From an uncultured Eubacteriales bacterium (lineage in GTDB: Bacteria > Bacillota > Clostridia > Peptostreptococcales > Anaerovoracaceae): DNA of 30,435 nucleotides. A program made the translations under genes and the position numbers. Positions within the stretch are counted from its first letter, which is position 1; every line of letters starts with the position of its first letter. Of this stretch, positions 7,372-14,423 are shown in pieces. Location of the stretch: the NCBI GenBank assembly GCA_910583765.1, contig CAJTYS010000044.1:1-30435 (forward strand), given 5' to 3'. The notes under the pieces were generated by a model. That model did no database searches, was not told where the DNA came from, and saw only the letters and a list, made by a program, of their open reading frames with translations.

Positions 7372-9204
7372 ATGATGAGAAGCAAGAGTAAAGCAATCAG
7401 TGTTCTAGTGGCAGCTTGTCTGGCAGTGAATATCTTTTCTTTCGCGCCAGCAGCTTTTGCTGGAGAGCAGGCTGATGAACAGACAGAGAAGCCAGCGGTC
7501 CAAAGCATCCGGCAGGAAGAGGCCGCGGACCAGACAGAGCAAAGGGAAGAAACAAGTGAGACGGACGCAGTGAAGGAGCCAGAAGGAGAAAAGGAACCGG
7601 CTGGGCCGGAAGCTCCCGCAGAAGAAAAACAGCAGGAGTACCAGATCACTGTGATCCAGCCAGATGAGGGCGGCACCATCCAGACGGACAAAACAAAAGC
7701 ACGGGCAGATGAGACTGTCACTTACACGGCAGTGCCGGCAGAAGGTTACAAGATCGTTTCCATTCAGATCGGGGAGAAGGCCTTGGAAGCAGCGAAGCCT
7801 TATGAAACGGCCACAGGCACGTTTTCTGTGGAAGGTGACACCGAAGTGAGAGCTGTTTTTGAAAAGTTAAAGACTTACCGGATCTCCACGTCAGTGAACA
7901 GTTCTTCAAAGGGGAGCATCACGGCAAGCGCCAGTGTTTTGGAAAATGAAGATCTGACCATCAAGGCCAAAGCGAAAAGCGGCTACTATTTGTCCGATTT
8001 GCTGGTAGATGGAGAGTCAGTGGGTGAGCCATATACATACACCTTTTCCAATGTCACGGAAGCTCACACTGTGAAGGCGGTTTTCTCCAAGCAGATTAAG
8101 ATCATGCTGGACGCAGGTCACTTTGGAAATTACAATCGGAGTCCGGTTTACGCCGCGTATTATGAATCCAGGATGACTTGGTCCCTTCACAATCATTTGA
8201 AAACAGCGCTTCAGGACTACAACGGATTTGCCGTGGGCGTGACCCGCACCAGCCAGGCAAAGGACATGAATGTTTATACCAGGGGGACTGTTTCTAAAGG
8301 ATATGACCTGTTCTTGTCCCTGCATTCCAACTCGTCTTCTGCCCGGTCAACGGACTATCCGCTGATCATCACTCAGAAAGGAAAGACTGGGGACAGCTTG
8401 GCGAAAAACTTAGGAAAGACCATTCAAGATACCATGGGGACGAAGCAAGGCTACAAAGTCTGGCAGCGGCTCAACAGCGATGGCAAGACCGAGTATTATG
8501 GTGTGCTGCGGGGTTCCAAAGCAGTAGGGACCAAAGGCATGATCATCGAGCATTCCTTTCATACCAACTTGGCGGCCACCAAATGGCTGTTCAACAATTC
8601 CAATTTAAAAAAGATGGCGCAAAAAGAGGCCAAGGTCCTGGCAGAGCATTATGGGCTGTCTAAGGCAGAAGAAGGCGGTAAGGATGACGCTGACACGTTG
8701 GAAGTTTCCACTCCAGCAATCAATAAAGTGACGGCAGCGACAAAGCCTGCTTCCTCTAAGACCGTGAAGTCATCCCAGAAGGTGAAGGTCATCATCACTG
8801 GTTTGAACATGAGAAAGAGCTACACTACCAGTTCAAAGAGCATGGGGAAAGCAAAGAAGAACAAAACTTATCAGCTGAAAGCAAAGACCAAGGATGGGAA
8901 GTGGGGGCAGCTGAAAACCAACGGGTATTGGATCTATCTGAAGGGATACACGAAAGTCGTGACCAGCAGTTCGTCAGCGAAAAAGGCCACTTCTTCCAAA
9001 ACCGTGAAATCATCGAGCAAAGTCAAAATCAAGGTCAAGGGCCTGAACATGAGAAAGAGTTACAGTACCAGTTCCAAGCGCATGGGGACAGTGAAAAAAG
9101 GAAGGGTCTACCAGTTGAAGGCAAAGACCAAGAATGGCAAGTGGGGCCAGCTGAAAACCAATGGTTACTGGATCTACTTGAAAGGATATACAAAAGCAGC
9201 GTAA
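7372..9204 (+). CDS. Secreted N-acetylmuramoyl-L-alanine amidase with InlB-type and SH3-like repeats
   Basis: This secreted zinc amidase (Amidase_3 family) cuts the bond between N-acetylmuramic acid and L-alanine in peptidoglycan. The start is taken at ATG 7372, seven bases after AGAGGT; the frame extends to 7327. In the 610 residues: signal peptide 1-29 ending FAPAAFA; an acidic Glu/Gln/Pro linker to about 85; two InlB-B-like (divergent beta-grasp) repeats, about 85-245; and the amidase domain, 246-435. Zinc ligands are His250 (LDAGH), Glu265 (YYES) and His318 (LSLHSN), with catalytic Glu393 (MIIEHSF). Two lysine-rich SH3-like repeats of 80 residues close the protein and probably bind the wall. 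A paralogue with different C-terminal modules lies 15 bases downstream, under the same promoter. Confidence 0.92.
   Translation: MMRSKSKAISVLVAACLAVNIFSFAPAAFAGEQADEQTEKPAVQSIRQEEAADQTEQREETSETDAVKEPEGEKEPAGPEAPAEEKQQEYQITVIQPDEGGTIQTDKTKARADETVTYTAVPAEGYKIVSIQIGEKALEAAKPYETATGTFSVEGDTEVRAVFEKLKTYRISTSVNSSSKGSITASASVLENEDLTIKAKAKSGYYLSDLLVDGESVGEPYTYTFSNVTEAHTVKAVFSKQIKIMLDAGHFGNYNRSPVYAAYYESRMTWSLHNHLKTALQDYNGFAVGVTRTSQAKDMNVYTRGTVSKGYDLFLSLHSNSSSARSTDYPLIITQKGKTGDSLAKNLGKTIQDTMGTKQGYKVWQRLNSDGKTEYYGVLRGSKAVGTKGMIIEHSFHTNLAATKWLFNNSNLKKMAQKEAKVLAEHYGLSKAEEGGKDDADTLEVSTPAINKVTAATKPASSKTVKSSQKVKVIITGLNMRKSYTTSSKSMGKAKKNKTYQLKAKTKDGKWGQLKTNGYWIYLKGYTKVVTSSSSAKKATSSKTVKSSSKVKIKVKGLNMRKSYSTSSKRMGTVKKGRVYQLKAKTKNGKWGQLKTNGYWIYLKGYTKAA
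8755..9204 (+). repeat. Two tandem 240-bp coding repeats (SH3-like modules)
   Basis: The unit beginning at 8755 recurs from 8995. Conserved stretches such as TGAACATGAGAAAGAG keep an exact 240-base offset. The unit encodes 80 residues with the core LNMRKSY, KWGQLKTNGYWIYLKGYTK. Differences are mostly silent or conservative, which indicates a duplication kept by selection. Confidence 0.9.
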
Positions 9205-9219
9205 AAGGATGGAGGTATC

Positions 9220-10857
9220 ATGAAGAGACGAAACAGGATATTCAGTAGTTTGATCGCGGTCGCGGTTCTGGCAGGCATGTTTTCCTTTGCTCCCGGAGCT
9301 TTCGCAGCAGAGAGCGGCCCGCAGGTGACAGAGGGGAACGCGGCCAGGACGTTCAGCGTGTCTAGCGTGTCGAAAATGCCGGCAGCCACAGTATTAGAAG
9401 ATCAGGGTCAGCAGCCTAGCGAGACGGTGTCGCCGGACGAGCCGTCAGAGTCGAAGACATTTCAGATTGAAGTGACCCAGACAACAGGCGGCACAGTCAC
9501 TGTTGATAAGACATCTATTACAGAAGAACAGATCAAGCAGGGGGAACTGGTGACAGTTACCATCACGCCTGACAAAGGCTATGGGGTTTCCGATCTGTTG
9601 ATCAATGGAAAATCTGTGGGGGTCACTGGCTACACGTATACTTTTGAGCCAACAAAGGAAACCACTACGGTAAAAGCGAAATTCCACAAGAGCAGTGAAT
9701 ATTTGTTCATCATGTTGGACGCGGGGCACTATGGAAAGGTCAACAAGAGTCCTGTCCTCAGCTCGTATTATGAATCTCAGATGACTTGGCCGCTCTATGT
9801 TTATTTAAAAGCAGAGCTGGAAAAGTATAAGAACGTGGTCGTAGATGGAACTCGCGCGTCCCAGTCCAAGGACATGGCCGTATATGATAGGGGAGCGGCT
9901 TCCAAGGGATATGATCTGTTCTTGTCCCTGCATTCCAATGCCACAAGTTCTAAAACAACAGATTATCCACTGGTGATTACCCAAAAGGGAAACACGGGCG
10001 ATTCATTGGCAAAATCCTTAGGTCAGGCGATCCAAAAGACCATGGGCACGAAACAGAATTATCAAGTATGGCAGAAATTGAATTCAGATAAAAAGACGGA
10101 ATACTACGGCGTGCTTCGAGGCGCAAAAGCTGTGGGCACCAAGGGCATGATTTTGGAGCACTCGTTCCATACGAACCTTGCTGCCGCAAAATGGCTGTCA
10201 GAGGATGAAAACTTGAAAGCCATGGCAGAGGCGGAAGCAGATGTCATCGCGGCTTACTACGGTCTTTCTAAGACAGGCGCAGACACCTTAGTTCCTTCCA
10301 AACCAGGAAGCTTCACAGTGTCCAACACCGCATACAACGCACTGACTTTAAAATGGAGGAAATCCGCGAACGCCCAAGGGTATTTCATCTATCGGGCCAC
10401 CAGCAAAAATGGCACGTACACCAGAGTGAAGACCATCAAGAACGTGAACACCACTAGCTGGAAAAACACAGGCCTGACCTGCGGCAAGACTTATTATTAT
10501 AAGATTCGGGCTTACCGGCAGGCTGGAACCAAGAAAAAATACAGCGGTTACACTGCCGTCAAATCCTGCAAGACAAAACCAGCCACCCCATCTGTCAGCA
10601 GCACTGCAGGAAAGAAACGAGTCACAGTGAAGTGGAAGAAAGTGGCTGGCGCCACTCGCTACGTGGTTTACAGAGCCACCACGAAAAACGGCAAATATAA
10701 AAAGATCGCCACATTGAAGAGCAGCAAGCGCAGTTATGCCAATACGAAGCTGAAATCAAAGAAAGCCTACTATTACAAGATGCGGGCGTATAGGACTGTA
10801 AAAGGCAAGAATTATTACAGCAATTACAGTGGCTATACCATGAAAAAGACGAAATAA
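9220..10857 (+). CDS. Secreted N-acetylmuramoyl-L-alanine amidase with fibronectin III-like repeats
   Basis: This is a second secreted Amidase_3 enzyme and a paralogue of the gene before it. The 545 residues are: signal peptide 1-29 (FAPGAFA); a Ser/Glu linker to about 80; one InlB-B-like repeat, 84-160; amidase domain 164-350 with zinc ligands His170, Glu185 and His238 and catalytic Glu313; then two basic fibronectin III-like domains, about 360-450 and 455-545, with the motif KAYYYKMRAY. The SD GGATGGAGGT precedes ATG 9220 and the gap to the upstream gene is 15 bases, so they share a transcript. The catalytic domains are very alike, while the C-terminal modules differ (SH3-like versus Fn3), which may send the two enzymes to different wall sites. 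Confidence 0.92.
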   Translation: MKRRNRIFSSLIAVAVLAGMFSFAPGAFAAESGPQVTEGNAARTFSVSSVSKMPAATVLEDQGQQPSETVSPDEPSESKTFQIEVTQTTGGTVTVDKTSITEEQIKQGELVTVTITPDKGYGVSDLLINGKSVGVTGYTYTFEPTKETTTVKAKFHKSSEYLFIMLDAGHYGKVNKSPVLSSYYESQMTWPLYVYLKAELEKYKNVVVDGTRASQSKDMAVYDRGAASKGYDLFLSLHSNATSSKTTDYPLVITQKGNTGDSLAKSLGQAIQKTMGTKQNYQVWQKLNSDKKTEYYGVLRGAKAVGTKGMILEHSFHTNLAAAKWLSEDENLKAMAEAEADVIAAYYGLSKTGADTLVPSKPGSFTVSNTAYNALTLKWRKSANAQGYFIYRATSKNGTYTRVKTIKNVNTTSWKNTGLTCGKTYYYKIRAYRQAGTKKKYSGYTAVKSCKTKPATPSVSSTAGKKRVTVKWKKVAGATRYVVYRATTKNGKYKKIATLKSSKRSYANTKLKSKKAYYYKMRAYRTVKGKNYYSNYSGYTMKKTK

Positions 10858-10867
10858 AGATCATTGC

Positions 10868-10908
10868 AAAAGGGATGCTTCCGAGCTATGAGGGAGCGTT
10901 CCTTTTTC
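10868..10908 (+). terminator. Intrinsic terminator after the amidase pair
   Basis: AAGGGATGCTTCC pairs with GGGAGCGTTCCTT across a loop of about 9 bases, giving roughly 13-14 pairs that include three G-U pairs. Five T at 10903-10907 form the end of the stem and the tail. It starts 11 bases after the stop codon. Confidence 0.8.
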
Positions 10909-10939
10909 GTATCTTCCCATGTTCAATGATATTTAACTC

Positions 10940-10968
10940 TTTTAAAAGAAACCTGAATATGCTAAGAT
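10940..10968 (+). promoter_or_regulatory. Candidate promoter with extended -10 for the AAA-ATPase-like gene
   Basis: TGC followed by TAAGAT (10963-10968) forms an extended -10. TTTTAA at 10940-10945, 17 bases upstream, is a poor -35. The start codon is 41 bases further on. Confidence 0.5.
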
Positions 10969-11009
10969 AGGAAAAAGAGGGTGAGAAACTGGAAAGGGGA
11001 GCGATCATC

Positions 11010-12209
11010 ATGGGGATTTATGTGAATCCAAGCAATACGGCATTTGAAATGTCGAGGTTTTCTGACATATATGTGGATAAAAGCATGCTGATTCGTAGAA
11101 TGAATGCGGCGTATCGAACGGAAAAACGGTTTGTCTGTGTCAGCAGGCCGCGCCGTTTCGGGAAATCCATGGCCGCTAACATGTTGTCAGCTTACTATAG
11201 CTGCGGGTGCGATTCTGCCACTTTATTCGCTGGACTGAAGATTGAAAAAGACCTATCCTACAAAAGTCATTTGAACCGACATCATGTGATCCGCTTGGAC
11301 ATACAGCAATTCTTGTTTCATAAATCTCATCTTGACATTTTTATCGACAAGATCCAGGACATGGTCATTCAGGAATTAAAGGAAGAATATGGAGATTGCT
11401 TTGTGATCGATTCATATGGACTTCCTGGTGTGTTAAGACAAATATACGCACGTACAGGGCAGGGCTTCATCTTTATCATCGATGAATGGGACTGTGTGTT
11501 TCGGATGGCAAAAGAACGGGAAGACATACAGAAAGCTTATTTGGATTTTTTGCGGGGATTGTTCAAAGGGCAGGATTATGTGGATCTAGCTTATATGACA
11601 GGGATTTTACCCATCAAAAAATATGGAGAACATTCGGCTCTCAATGTCTTTAAAGAATTCTCCATGCTGAACCCAGGCCAGCTGGCAAAAGATTTCGGGT
11701 TTACAGAAGATGAGGTACAGGCTCTTTGCAGTGAATATGACGTGGACTATGAAAAAACACAGAAATGGTATGACGGCTATCTTTTAGGAAACCACCATAT
11801 CTATAACCCTATGGCAGTCGCGGAATTGATGGACAGCGGCGATTTTCAAAGTTACTGGACAGGAACAGAAACCTATGATGCGCTGAAAGTTTATATTGAT
11901 ATGAATTTTGATGGTCTGAAAGAAGCGATCACCATGATGCTGGGCAATGGGCATTACAAAGTCAACACGCGAAAGTTTCAGAATGATATGACCACATTCA
12001 AAACAAAAGACGATGTGCTCACCCTTTTGGTGCATCTGGGATATTTGACTTGTGATAAGGGGGCAGAGGAAGTATTTATCCCCAATCAAGAAATTGCGGA
12101 AGAATTTTTGAACGCAGTGGATGATCCTGGATGGGACGGGCTCATCCAAGCTTTGGAACGTTCGGAACCGGCATCAATTATGATGAAAAAAAGGGCCATG
12201 CTTGCGTGA
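11010..12209 (+). CDS. AAA-ATPase-like protein (PF09820 type), nuclease domain lost
   Basis: The N-terminus (MGIYVNPSNTAFEM...SDIYVDKSMLI) and the P-loop RPRRFGKSMAANML near residues 48-61 identify the AAA-ATPase-like family common in gut anaerobes. IIDEWD near residue 160 is the Walker B segment. The ATPase part runs to about residue 370 and ends in FIPNQEIAEEFLNAVDDPGWD. Family members normally continue with a C-terminal PD-(D/E)XK nuclease domain to about 520-570 residues; here the frame stops at 399 after an unrelated tail. The usual C-terminal sequence is still present just downstream, in another frame, so an internal deletion is the likely cause. The role of the family is unknown, though a nuclease/defence or mobile origin is often suspected. 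This copy is probably inactive. ATG 11010 follows GGGGAG. Confidence 0.85.
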   Translation: MGIYVNPSNTAFEMSRFSDIYVDKSMLIRRMNAAYRTEKRFVCVSRPRRFGKSMAANMLSAYYSCGCDSATLFAGLKIEKDLSYKSHLNRHHVIRLDIQQFLFHKSHLDIFIDKIQDMVIQELKEEYGDCFVIDSYGLPGVLRQIYARTGQGFIFIIDEWDCVFRMAKEREDIQKAYLDFLRGLFKGQDYVDLAYMTGILPIKKYGEHSALNVFKEFSMLNPGQLAKDFGFTEDEVQALCSEYDVDYEKTQKWYDGYLLGNHHIYNPMAVAELMDSGDFQSYWTGTETYDALKVYIDMNFDGLKEAITMMLGNGHYKVNTRKFQNDMTTFKTKDDVLTLLVHLGYLTCDKGAEEVFIPNQEIAEEFLNAVDDPGWDGLIQALERSEPASIMMKKRAMLA

Positions 12210-12232
12210 TCGAGCGATATGTCAAGGAATAA
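12191..12232 (+). pseudogene. Out-of-frame C-terminal remnant of the AAA-ATPase/nuclease gene
   Basis: In the frame two bases off the truncated gene, these codons read KGHACVIERYVKE and then stop. From memory, members of this family end in a K-x-H-x-C-x-I-E type sequence. The piece overlaps the end of the truncated gene, so everything between the end of the ATPase part and this tail has been deleted. Confidence 0.65.
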
Positions 12233-12246
12233 ACGCTTAAAGTTTC

Positions 12247-12290
12247 ATGAGATTGCCGGCACGCCTATGCTGACAATCTCATTTTTCTTT
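12247..12290 (+). terminator. Strong intrinsic terminator between converging genes
   Basis: ATGAGATTG (12247-12255) pairs perfectly with CAATCTCAT (12274-12282). The stem continues inward with five more pairs and one mismatch to a 6-base loop (12262-12267). TTTTTCTTT follows on the plus strand. It ends the plus-strand gene and may also serve the converging dapA transcript, although the minus-strand tail is less T-rich. Confidence 0.85.
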
Positions 12291-12335
12291 GCGGCTCTGG
12301 TTCTGGTTCAGGCTTTTCACAAAAACACATGCTTT

Positions 12336-13217
12336 TTATTGGATCAATCCAAAGGCTTTCATTTCATTCATGATCTCGTAGAGGGAAATATTTTCCGCCT
12401 CGCACAGAGGCATCCTGTATTCCGGCTTGATCTTATCCATCATGGAAAGGGCGGCTTTCACTGGGATCGGGTTCACTTCGATGAACAAAGCGTCAATGAG
12501 GGGTTTCATTGCCAGCTGCATCTTTTTCGCAGCCGCAGTATGGCCCTGCAGGTACTTGTGGATCATCTGGCTGGTTTCTGTTGGAAGGATATTGGCTACT
12601 GTGGAAATGGCTCCTATGCCGCCTACGGACAGGAGCGGAACGATCATGTCATCGTTTCCAGAGTAAAGGGCGAAATCATCGGAAACATATCTGGCGATTT
12701 CTACCACTTGGGACATGTCGCCGCTGGCTTCCTTGATCCCGCAGATATTAGGATGCTGGGACAATTCTTTCACAGAAAAAGGACTTATGTTCACACCGGT
12801 TCTCGATGCCACGGAATACAAAATGATCGGCACCTTTACCGAATCCGCGATCTTCTCATAGTGTTTGATCAGTCCTTTTTGCGTACATTTGTTATAATAA
12901 GGCGTGACGACCAACAGGCCGTCAGCGCCTACGTTTTCCAGAGCCTGCGCCATGTAGATGGCATGGGCCGTGTCGTTGCTTCCGGCGCCCGCTAGAACAG
13001 GCACCTTTTTCTTCACTGTTTCCACAGTGAACTTCACAGTGTTTATATGTTCGTCATCATTAAGTGTAGAGGCTTCTCCGGTGGTGCCGCAGCTGATGAT
13101 CGCGTCGATTCCCGAAGACACCTGCCAGTCTAAAAGACCGGCCAGTCGCTGGTAGTCCACTTGCCCCTCTGAAAAAGGGGTGACAAGGGCTACGCCAGCT
13201 CCTTTAAATAAGGTCAC
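12336..13217 (-). CDS. dapA: 4-hydroxy-tetrahydrodipicolinate synthase
   Basis: DapA condenses pyruvate with aspartate semialdehyde, the first committed step to diaminopimelate and lysine. The 293 residues form a TIM barrel with the Schiff-base Lys162 in GIKEASGD, catalytic Tyr134, Arg139 in SRTG, and the GTTGE loop with Thr45-Thr46. Two positions differ from the usual family sequence: YSVASRTG in place of YNVPSRTG, and YYNKCTQ in place of YYNKPTQ. The start is GTG at 13217, preceded on its strand by AGGATGAGGT. The gene lies 22 bases after asd and is co-transcribed with it, which places consecutive enzymes of the pathway together. Confidence 0.96.
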   Translation of the reverse strand: MTLFKGAGVALVTPFSEGQVDYQRLAGLLDWQVSSGIDAIISCGTTGEASTLNDDEHINTVKFTVETVKKKVPVLAGAGSNDTAHAIYMAQALENVGADGLLVVTPYYNKCTQKGLIKHYEKIADSVKVPIILYSVASRTGVNISPFSVKELSQHPNICGIKEASGDMSQVVEIARYVSDDFALYSGNDDMIVPLLSVGGIGAISTVANILPTETSQMIHKYLQGHTAAAKKMQLAMKPLIDALFIEVNPIPVKAALSMMDKIKPEYRMPLCEAENISLYEIMNEMKAFGLIQ

Positions 13218-13239
13218 TTTACCTCATCCTTTCACTTAA

Positions 13240-14232
13240 TTATTTGATCAGTTCCTCCGCGATCTGCACCGTGTTCGTGGCGGCGCCTTTACGGATGTTG
13301 TCCGCTACCACCCAGAGATTGATGCCGTTTTCCACGGAAAAGTCTCTGCGGATGCGGCCAACGAAGACTTCGTTTTTGCCGGCGGCTTCTCTGGCCAGGG
13401 GATACACGTTGTTGGCGGGATCGTCCTGAACAATGATGCCAGGAGAGTTTGCCAGCAGTTCCCGAACTTCATCCACATCAATAGGGTTTTCAAATTCCAG
13501 ATTGATGGACTCACTGTGAGAATCGAAGACAGGGACCCGCACGGTGGTGGCTGTCACTTTGATGCTGTCATCGCCGAGGATCTTATGGGTTTCGTTGATC
13601 ATCTTCATTTCTTCTTTGGTGTAGCCGTTTTCCAGGAACACGTCAATATGCGGCAGGCAGTTTCCAGCGATTGGGTGCGGATACGCCTCGCATTTGTCGT
13701 TTCCTTTCAGGCCTTCGGAAAGGTCGCTGATGCCTTTGACTCCAGAGCCGGACACAGCTTGGTACGTGGAATAGACCACCCGCTTGATCTTGTATTTGTC
13801 ATGGAGGGGTTTCAATACGACCATGGCCTGGATGGTAGAGCAGTTCGGATTGGCGATGATGCCTTTGTTCCATTCCACATCCTTTGGATTCACTTCAGGG
13901 ACCACGAGAGGGACTTCCTGATCCATCCTCCAGGCACTGCTGTTGTCAACTACCGTCACGCCATGTTCAGCCGCGATTGGCGCGTACTTTTCACTGATGG
14001 TCCCGCCTGCGGAAAAGAGGGCGATATCGATATCCTTATCAAAGGAATGTTCGTTCAGCTCTTCCACCACATAGTCCTTCCCTTTGAATGTGACAGTCTT
14101 TCCCGCGGATTTCGCAGAAGCCATCATGTATAAGTTTTCAAAAGGGAAGTCCCTTTCTTCTAATACTTTGAGGAAGGTAGAGCCAACGACCCCCGTAGCG
14201 CCTACGATCGCGATGTTTGGTTTTTTGTTCAT
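13240..14232 (-). CDS. asd: Aspartate-semialdehyde dehydrogenase
   Basis: Asd reduces aspartyl phosphate with NADPH to aspartate semialdehyde, the substrate of DapA. In 330 residues: the Rossmann loop GATGVVGS at 11-18, catalytic Cys131 in NPNCST, and general-acid His239 in the VFDSHSES segment. The length is normal. On its strand, AGGAGG lies six bases before ATG 14232. The gene is first in a two-gene operon with dapA and has a TTTACA-N18-TATACT promoter overlapped by a short palindrome. The leader is only about 50 bases, so no lysine riboswitch is present. Confidence 0.96.
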   Translation of the reverse strand: MNKKPNIAIVGATGVVGSTFLKVLEERDFPFENLYMMASAKSAGKTVTFKGKDYVVEELNEHSFDKDIDIALFSAGGTISEKYAPIAAEHGVTVVDNSSAWRMDQEVPLVVPEVNPKDVEWNKGIIANPNCSTIQAMVVLKPLHDKYKIKRVVYSTYQAVSGSGVKGISDLSEGLKGNDKCEAYPHPIAGNCLPHIDVFLENGYTKEEMKMINETHKILGDDSIKVTATTVRVPVFDSHSESINLEFENPIDVDEVRELLANSPGIIVQDDPANNVYPLAREAAGKNEVFVGRIRRDFSVENGINLWVVADNIRKGAATNTVQIAEELIK

Positions 14233-14289
14233 TTTGTTTCCTCCTGGTTGATATTGATATTTTTTGGCGAAATAGAAATATATTCTGAT

Positions 14290-14319
14290 AGTATATCACG
14301 TATCCGCAGGTTTTGTAAA
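14290..14319 (-). promoter_or_regulatory. Promoter of the asd-dapA operon
   Basis: On the minus strand, TTTACA (14319-14314) and TATACT (14295-14290) have an 18-base spacer. Transcription would begin near 14283, about 50 bases before the asd start codon. Confidence 0.72.
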
Positions 14320-14323
14320 ACCT
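14308..14323. promoter_or_regulatory. Palindrome over the asd -35 box, possible operator
   Basis: AGGTTTT and AAAACCT are perfect 7-base arms around a central GT. The sequence covers the -35 hexamer of the asd promoter, a typical repressor position. No regulator can be named. Confidence 0.45.
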
Positions 14324-14359
14324 TTCACCTATTTTTTTATATGCTTTTACCTGAATTTA

Positions 14360-14368
14360 TGTTATAAT
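14360..14368 (+). promoter_or_regulatory. Extended -10 promoter for the ftsK operon
   Basis: TGT followed by a consensus TATAAT at 14363-14368 forms an extended -10. The -35 region is weak. The start codon of ftsK is 55 bases downstream. The divergent asd promoter lies about 45 bases upstream. Confidence 0.6.
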
Positions 14369-14423
14369 ATATCCTGAATTTTTAGGGGTGTTTCGTGACA
14401 CGCCCATCAGGGGAGAAGGGTAA

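Noticed and set aside
8755..9204. Tandem repeat considered as a CRISPR or intergenic repeat
   Set aside because: The repeat is inside a reading frame, has a 240-base period divisible by three, and encodes a recognisable SH3-like module.
12219..12995. Open frame of 258 codons on the plus strand
   Set aside because: It is antisense to dapA and lacks any SD or domain pattern; the product looks like a shadow of the coding strand.
14233..14290. Possible lysine riboswitch in front of asd
   Set aside because: The leader is only about 50 bases, too short for the lysine riboswitch, and no matching helices were seen.
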